Source: CAZXPG01 sp964643145 (GTDB lineage Bacteria; Pseudomonadota; Alphaproteobacteria; Rickettsiales; Arcanibacteraceae). From it: 56,006 bases of DNA. A model generated the notes under the pieces. The model was not told the origin of the DNA, did not search any database, and saw nothing but the letters and a program-made list of their open reading frames with translations. Below are positions 51,042 to 56,006 of the stretch, piece by piece. A program made the position numbers and the translations under genes. Position 1 is the first letter of the stretch. Every line of letters begins with the position of its first letter. The DNA is taken from contig CAZXPG010000005.1 in assembly GCA_964643145.1 (NCBI GenBank), positions 1 to 56,006 of the forward strand, written 5' to 3'.

Positions 51042-51332
51042 ATGTTTGTTGTAGTGTTGTCGTATACCAAACCTATTGAAGATATAGATCGGTTGCGTCC
51101 GGTGCATCTGGAATTTCTTGACCGTTATTACGCGCAGAACGTGTTTCTTGCTTCCGGTCGTCAGGTGCCCTTGAAAGGGGGTGTCATCCTTGCGCATGGT
51201 GTTGGGCGTGCTGAGCTAGAGGCAATATTGCGAGAAGATCCTTTCTATACAGAGCAGGTGGCGAATTATGAAATTATTGAGTTTGATGCTACCAAATATA
51301 ATGCCGCTCTTGCGCCATTATTAGCGGCATAA
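51042..51332 (+). CDS. YciI-like protein
   Basis: 96 aa dimeric alpha-beta barrel-type protein. VVVLSYTKPIEDIDRLRPVH with LEFLDRYYAQN contains the conserved active-site-like His, followed by FLASGRQVPLKGGVILAHG and EDPFYTEQVANYEIIEFDAT. YciI relatives act in aromatic degradation or are of unknown role. Its stop overlaps the next start by 1 base, so the two are coupled. Confidence 0.82.
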   Translation: MFVVVLSYTKPIEDIDRLRPVHLEFLDRYYAQNVFLASGRQVPLKGGVILAHGVGRAELEAILREDPFYTEQVANYEIIEFDATKYNAALAPLLAA

Positions 51333-52615
51333 TGTCTTGCCCACTCATTGGTGCACTTGTAACGGAGGGCTGGGAAGCCCCTGGGACGGGCGAGCGCATT
51401 ACTATGCCCGTGGCAAGGGTAGAGATTGAGAAGGGGCTTGGTGCATTGGCGGCTGAGTTGGTGAGGGCTCTGCCGTTTGGGCGTAAGTATTTGCTCGTCA
51501 GCGATGCCATCACCTATGAGGTAATGGGGCGGCAAGTGGAGCGGGGGTTGCGGTCTTTGGGGAAGGTGGTGCTGCTTACCTTTCCTCTGGGGGTCAAAGC
51601 CACGAAGCACTATGCCGATTATATTATGGAAGCGGCAGTCAGTGTAGATGTTATTGTGGCGGTAGGAAGTGGAACCATTAATGACCTATGTAAATATGCC
51701 TCATTCCAGTCGCGTAAGCCGTATATTGTGTTTGCCACTGCCCCATCAATGAATGGCTATTGTTCTGCAAATGCTTCAATTACCATAGACGGGTATAAGC
51801 AAACGGTTCCTTGTCATTTGCCCTATGCTGTATTTTTTGATCTTGATGTGATGTGTAATGCTCCCAAACGGCTGATACGCAGTGGGCTGGGAGACTCGCT
51901 TTGTCGCTCAACGGCACAAGCGGATTGGCTATTGTCGCACATATTGTTAAAAACGCCATATACAGCCATTCCTTACCAATGGCTTGCGATGTATGAGAAC
52001 AGGTTGTTTTCTGAAAGTAGGGCATTAGTTGAAGGTGACAGTGATGTAATGCGACTATTGTGTTATACATTGGTACTGTCAGGGTTTGGGATGGTGCTTG
52101 CTGGAGGAAGCTATCCTGCTAGCCAGGGAGAGCATATTATTGCCCACACGATGGAAATGGCGAGTAAGTCAGGAGAAGAAACACAAGCCTATCACGGTGA
52201 GCAGATTGCTGTGACAACCTTAACCATGGCAGTATTGCAACAGCGCATGGTGGAAAGAAAGCCGGTATTGCGAGAACATATGTTCCCTCGCAGGGAAATG
52301 GCTGCCTTTTTAGGAAGGGAGCTGGCGAAAGAATGTGAAGAAAATATTGCTTCGAAGTACATAAGTCGAAGAAAAATAACCGGCATCAATGAATATATAG
52401 AGTTCTGTTGGGGGCAAATTGCCGAACGTCTCGCAGCAGTAATGGTTGATCAGTCGCGTCTTTCTCGTATATTGCAGGCGGCAGGAGCAATGCAGTATAG
52501 TTGGCAGTTGGGGTGGAGCGAAGAGCGTTATGCAAGAGCTGTGCGGTATGGGAGTTGCACACGTGACCGCTTTACCTTTCTTGATCTTGATCGGTTATCC
52601 TCGGATATAAGCTGA
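51332..52615 (+). CDS. sn-glycerol-1-phosphate dehydrogenase-like enzyme (EgsA/AraM family)
   Basis: 427 aa. An N-terminal nucleotide-binding half (KYLLVSDAITYEVMGRQVER; VIVAVGSGTINDLCKYAS; FATAPSMNGYCSANASIT) and a C-terminal helical metal-binding half with Asp in RSGLGDSLCRSTAQAD and His in GGSYPASQGEHIIAHTMEM and QAYHGEQIAV. This is the family that makes glycerol 1-phosphate from dihydroxyacetone phosphate with NAD(P)H, known in archaea and some Gram-positives. Substrate here is inferred. Directly coupled to yciI, at the end of the bufferin operon. Confidence 0.78.
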   Translation: MSCPLIGALVTEGWEAPGTGERITMPVARVEIEKGLGALAAELVRALPFGRKYLLVSDAITYEVMGRQVERGLRSLGKVVLLTFPLGVKATKHYADYIMEAAVSVDVIVAVGSGTINDLCKYASFQSRKPYIVFATAPSMNGYCSANASITIDGYKQTVPCHLPYAVFFDLDVMCNAPKRLIRSGLGDSLCRSTAQADWLLSHILLKTPYTAIPYQWLAMYENRLFSESRALVEGDSDVMRLLCYTLVLSGFGMVLAGGSYPASQGEHIIAHTMEMASKSGEETQAYHGEQIAVTTLTMAVLQQRMVERKPVLREHMFPRREMAAFLGRELAKECEENIASKYISRRKITGINEYIEFCWGQIAERLAAVMVDQSRLSRILQAAGAMQYSWQLGWSEERYARAVRYGSCTRDRFTFLDLDRLSSDIS

Positions 52616-52768
52616 TCGGTGAGATGCTTATGGTAAAGCAGCATGATGTTTGCATTGACGAAATAAGGAATAACGTGTAAATAGGGTGGAGAGAGATATA
52701 TATGCGTTTTTCTATGTCCCCCCGATAGAAAGAATATGTAATAAATAACCGATCAATGCAAATTTAAC

Positions 52769-52797
52769 TTGACGAGAGCCAAGCAGCTAATTAGACT
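52769..52797 (+). promoter_or_regulatory. Promoter of the rpsL-rpsG-fusA-tuf operon
   Basis: TTGACG (52769-52774) and TAGACT (52792-52797) are separated by 17 bases, about 120 bases before rpsL. The leader contains GCGCGACTCTTTATACGTCT, GC-rich around the likely start site. From 52616 to 52768 there is no gene that I can see. Confidence 0.5.
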
Positions 52798-52923
52798 GCG
52801 CGACTCTTTATACGTCTAGGCTGGATTTGCTGTTTTCGCTGTCTGCGTATTACTGGGGTGGTTGAGCATAGTTATCTTTTACTAAAAACAGATGGAACTG
52901 CTGAGATACAGGAGAAAAATTTA

Positions 52924-53295
52924 ATGCCTACAGTGAATCAACTGGTGCGCAAACCAAGGGAAAAACAAGTGCGGCGCAATAGTGTGCCAGCTCTTCAAGC
53001 CTGTCCACAAAAACGTGGTGTATGTACCCGTGTGTACACGACAACTCCTAAGAAGCCAAACTCGGCTCTTCGTAAAGTTGCGCGTGTGCGTTTAACCAAT
53101 AGTATGGAAGTAACTACCTATATTCCGGGTGAAGGGCATAACTTGCAGGAACACTCTGTGATATTAATCCGTGGTGGTCGTGTAAAGGACTTGCCGGGGG
53201 TGCGTTATCACACTATCCGTGGTGCACTGGATACACAAGGGGTGAAGGATCGCAAGCAAGGGCGCTCTAAGTATGGTGCTAAACGCCCTAAATAA
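52924..53295 (+). CDS. rpsL: 30S ribosomal protein S12
   Basis: Decoding-centre protein. Starts MPTVNQLVRKPREKQVRRNS, with the streptomycin-region TTTPKKPNSALRKVARVRLT and PGEGHNLQEHSVILIRGGRV. 123 aa. An open frame starting 22 codons earlier at GTG 52858 has no conserved residues. The Lys at the usual position 43 (TTPKKPNS) is present, so no classic streptomycin-resistance substitution is seen there. GAGAAAAATTTA precedes the start. Confidence 0.98.
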   Translation: MPTVNQLVRKPREKQVRRNSVPALQACPQKRGVCTRVYTTTPKKPNSALRKVARVRLTNSMEVTTYIPGEGHNLQEHSVILIRGGRVKDLPGVRYHTIRGALDTQGVKDRKQGRSKYGAKRPK

Positions 53296-53341
53296 TGGGG
53301 TTTTTTGGATAATTAGTAAATAAAATAGTGCAAGGTTTTTT

Positions 53342-53812
53342 ATGTCACGCCGTCACGCTGCAGAGAGAAGAAAAGTTTTACCTGATGCCAAATTTGGTGA
53401 TGTTATTCTAACCAAATTTATGAACTGCTTGATGCAGGAAGGTAAAAAGTCCGTTGCCGAAACGATAGTGTATGGTGCTCTTGATATTGTAGAGCAGCGT
53501 ATTAAGCGCAACCCAATTGAGATTTTTAGGGAGGTGCTTAAGAATGTGCGTCCCGCTATTGAGGTGCGTTCCCGTCGTGTTGGGGGAGCGACCTACCAGG
53601 TGCCAGTTGAGGTGCGGGAAGAACGTTCAATAGCCCTTGCCATCCGTTGGTTGATCGCCTCTGCCAAGAAGCGTTCTGAGAAGACCATGAAAGAGCGTTT
53701 GGCTGGAGAGATACTTGATGCGCTTAATAACCGTGGTGGGGCAGTCAAGAAGCGTGAGGATACTCATAAGATGGCTGATGCAAACAAAGCCTTCTCCCAC
53801 TATCGTTGGTAA
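53342..53812 (+). CDS. rpsG: 30S ribosomal protein S7
   Basis: Nucleates assembly of the 30S head. MSRRHAAERRKVLPDAKFGD; KFMNCLMQEGKKSVAETIVY; EVLKNVRPAIEVRSRRVGGA; TYQVPVEVREERSIALAIRW; ending FSHYRW. 156 aa, standard. Lies 46 bases after rpsL, and fusA starts 23 bases downstream. Confidence 0.98.
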   Translation: MSRRHAAERRKVLPDAKFGDVILTKFMNCLMQEGKKSVAETIVYGALDIVEQRIKRNPIEIFREVLKNVRPAIEVRSRRVGGATYQVPVEVREERSIALAIRWLIASAKKRSEKTMKERLAGEILDALNNRGGAVKKREDTHKMADANKAFSHYRW

Positions 53813-53835
53813 TTTTAATATTTTGGTTTATAAAT

Positions 53836-55911
53836 ATGGCTCGTACTACTCCACTTGAACGCTATCGTAATATTGGTATCTGTGCTCATATTGATGCGGG
53901 CAAGACAACCACCACAGAGCGTATTCTGTATTATACAGGGAAGTCCCATAAGATTGGTGAGGTCCATGAAGGTGCTGCCACTATGGATTGGATGGAACAG
54001 GAGCAGGAGCGGGGGATTACTATTACATCTGCTGCTACGACCTGTTTTTGGAATAACCACCGTATTAACATTATTGATACACCTGGCCACGTAGATTTCA
54101 CTATTGAGGTGGAGCGTTCATTGCGCGTGCTTGATGGTGCTGTTGCTGTGTTCGATGGTGTGGCAGGTGTTGAGCCACAGTCTGAGACGGTATGGCGGCA
54201 GGCAGATAAATACGGCGTTCCACGTATGTGTTTTGTCAATAAAATGGATCGTATTGGTGCGGATTTCTACCGTTGCGTTAGTATGATTATTGATCGCCTT
54301 GGTGCGACACCGCTGGTATTGCAACTGCCGATCGGAATAGAAGAGAACTTTGTTGGCGTGGTGGATCTGGTGAGGATGCAGGCGATCATCTGGAAGGATG
54401 AGTCGCTGGGAGCGGAGTTTAGCTATCAGCCTATCCCTGCTGATATGGTGGATAAAGCTAATGAGTATCGCTCTAAGCTGGTAGAAACGGCTGTAGAAAT
54501 GGATGATGCATTGCTTGAGGCTTATCTATCTGGTGAGGAATTGACCGAAGAGCAAATTAAACAATGTATCCGCAAGGGAACGTGTGCTGGTAAATTTGTG
54601 CCGGTGGTTACAGGTAGTGCCTTTAAAAATAAAGGGGTGCAACCACTTCTGGATGCTGTTGTTGATTTCTTGCCAAGCCCACTGGATGTGCCTGCAATTA
54701 AAGGGGTGAAAGCTGGTACGGAAGAGGAAATTGAACGTAAGAGTTCTGACAAAGAGCCATTTGCTGCTTTGGCATTTAAGGTAATGACAGATCCATTTGT
54801 AGGGTCGCTTACTTTTATTCGTATTTATTCTGGTGTGTTAGCTGCCGGAACTTCCGTGATTAATACGGTAAAAGATAACCGTGAACGTGTTGGCCGTATG
54901 CTCTTAATGCATGCAAATAGTCGTGAAGATGTAAAGGAAGCCAGTGCGGGTGACATTGTTGCTATTGCTGGTTTAAAAAATACAACTACAGGCGATACGC
55001 TCTCTGATGCTGAAAATCAGGTGGTGCTTGAGCGCATGGAGTTCCCTGCGCCGGTGATTGAAGTTGCTGTTGAGCCTAAAACAGCGGCTGATCAGGAAAA
55101 AATGGGTATGGCATTATCCCGTCTGGTATCGGAAGATCCATCTCTGCATGTGTCAACCGACGAAGAAACGGGGCAGACCGTCCTAAAGGGGATGGGTGAA
55201 TTGCATCTTGAAATTATCATTGACCGTATGCGTCGTGAGTTCAAGGTGGAAGCGAATATTGGCGCACCACAAGTGGCGTATCGTGAAACCATTACCAAAG
55301 CTGCTGAGGTCGATTATACTCACAAAAAGCAAACGGGTGGTGCAGGTCAGTTTGCCCGCATCAAATTGGTGTTTGAACCCCTGGAGGCGGGATCTGGTTT
55401 TGTATTTGAAAGCAAAATCGTGGGTGGTGCAGTGCCCAAGGAATATATTCCTGGTGTAGAGAAAGGATTGGAGTTAATTAAGGAAACAGGTGTGATTGCT
55501 GGCTTCCCGCTGATTGATTTCAAAGCAACATTGATTGATGGTGCTTATCATGATGTAGACTCCAGTGTTATGGCGTTTGAGGTGGCATCTAAAGCTGCCT
55601 TTAAGGAAGGTATCCCTAAGGCGCAGCCGCGGTTACTTGAACCAATTATGAAAGTCGAAGTAGTGACGCCGGATGATTATATGGGTGATATTATCGGCGA
55701 TTTGAATAGTCGACGTGGCCAGATTATGGGAATGGAACCCAGAGGAAATGCCCAAGTTATCAATGCGACAGTGCCGCTTGCAAGTATGTTTGGTTATGTA
55801 AATACCTTGCGTTCTATGTCACAGGGGCGTGCACAATATACCATGATTTTCTCTCATTATGATCAAGTTCCACAACAAGTGGCCGATGAGATAAAAGCTA
55901 AAATAGCGTAA
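53836..55911 (+). CDS. fusA: Elongation factor G
   Basis: GTPase driving translocation and, with Frr, ribosome recycling. G1 AHIDAGKTTTTE; G2 region RGITITSAATTCFW; G3 DTPGHVDFT; G4 NKMD; G5 GSAFKNKG; domain IV YTHKKQTGGAGQFARI. 691 aa. ATG 53836 begins MARTTPLERYRNIGICAHID; the frame extends 10 codons upstream into rpsG. Confidence 0.98.
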   Translation: MARTTPLERYRNIGICAHIDAGKTTTTERILYYTGKSHKIGEVHEGAATMDWMEQEQERGITITSAATTCFWNNHRINIIDTPGHVDFTIEVERSLRVLDGAVAVFDGVAGVEPQSETVWRQADKYGVPRMCFVNKMDRIGADFYRCVSMIIDRLGATPLVLQLPIGIEENFVGVVDLVRMQAIIWKDESLGAEFSYQPIPADMVDKANEYRSKLVETAVEMDDALLEAYLSGEELTEEQIKQCIRKGTCAGKFVPVVTGSAFKNKGVQPLLDAVVDFLPSPLDVPAIKGVKAGTEEEIERKSSDKEPFAALAFKVMTDPFVGSLTFIRIYSGVLAAGTSVINTVKDNRERVGRMLLMHANSREDVKEASAGDIVAIAGLKNTTTGDTLSDAENQVVLERMEFPAPVIEVAVEPKTAADQEKMGMALSRLVSEDPSLHVSTDEETGQTVLKGMGELHLEIIIDRMRREFKVEANIGAPQVAYRETITKAAEVDYTHKKQTGGAGQFARIKLVFEPLEAGSGFVFESKIVGGAVPKEYIPGVEKGLELIKETGVIAGFPLIDFKATLIDGAYHDVDSSVMAFEVASKAAFKEGIPKAQPRLLEPIMKVEVVTPDDYMGDIIGDLNSRRGQIMGMEPRGNAQVINATVPLASMFGYVNTLRSMSQGRAQYTMIFSHYDQVPQQVADEIKAKIA

Positions 55912-55951
55912 TAAAGTTTAATGTTTAATTGTCTTCAGGTGGAGAAAGTTA

Positions 55952-56006
55952 ATGTCTAAGGCGAAATTTGAGCGGAATAAGCCGCATTGTAATATAGGAA
56001 CGATTG
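55952..56006 (+). CDS. tuf: Elongation factor Tu, 5' end only
   Basis: The last 55 bases encode SKAKFERNKPHCNIGTI, the EF-Tu N-terminus, preceded by GGTGGAGAAAG as ribosome site. The gene runs off the window. It follows fusA by 40 bases, completing the str operon order. Confidence 0.93.
   Translation, partial: MSKAKFERNKPHCNIGTI

Noticed and set aside
52858..52923. Upstream extension of rpsL from GTG 52858
   Set aside because: S12 starts at MPTVNQL in all relatives known to me; the extra 22 codons are leader sequence.

Overview
The window is chromosomal DNA of an alphaproteobacterium. The evidence is the conserved blocks rpsB-tsf-pyrH-frr-uppS-cdsA-dxr-rseP-bamA-ompH-lpxD-fabZ-lpxA-lpxI-lpxB and rpsL-rpsG-fusA-tuf, LpxI rather than LpxH in lipid A synthesis, and an RpoH of alphaproteobacterial type. 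An ankyrin-repeat gene, a BrnT/BrnA module, many short palindromic repeats and several eroded genes suggest a repeat-rich and perhaps host-associated lineage. I cannot name a genus.

Layout. 1-3.8 kb: a type I secretion ATPase and membrane-fusion protein, with related repeats on both sides. 3.8-5.9 kb: RNase AS-like exonuclease, nadD, rsfS, rlmH and a small membrane protein. 6-9.3 kb: a gene split by a palindromic repeat, holA and an OprB-like porin. 9.4-15.6 kb: aroE, coaE, dnaQ, aspS, rnd and an orphan response regulator. 15.6-20.1 kb: ankyrin protein, PAS protein, DEAD-box helicase with a long leader, yaaA. 20.1-34.6 kb: the translation, isoprenoid, outer-membrane and lipid A cluster. 34.6-36.8 kb: brnTA, rlmJ, xth. 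37-43.2 kb: rpoH, prepilin peptidase, MshL-type secretin, an ABC-2 permease, a TPR-like protein and uracil-DNA glycosylase. 43.3-46.7 kb: two unrelated isocitrate dehydrogenases around an alpha/beta hydrolase. 47-48 kb: ubiA between long inverted repeats. 48.2-52.6 kb: a bufferin-type RiPP operon. 52.7 kb to the end: the str operon.

Two things stand out. (1) A bufferin operon has two tandem four-cysteine precursors (DUF2282), an intercistronic terminator, an MNIO maturase (DUF692), its DUF2063 partner, DoxX, and then a YciI protein and a glycerol-1-phosphate dehydrogenase-like enzyme. In known systems such peptides are modified at cysteines and bind copper. The last two genes are an unusual addition. 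(2) A 40-45 bp near-perfect palindrome, with arms ACCTCAGTTTTGGATAAGC and a 3-nt loop, occurs about nine times. Five copies are bracketed by 6-8 bp direct repeats that begin and end with TA, which indicates insertion with target duplication. Two copies are larger multi-hairpin forms of 99 and about 198 bp. One copy splits a gene, one supplies the AroE C-terminus, and one is nested in the ubiA inverted repeat. No transposase for it is in the window.

I saw no tRNA, rRNA or CRISPR array. All functional statements are read from sequence motifs and gene order, without database searches.
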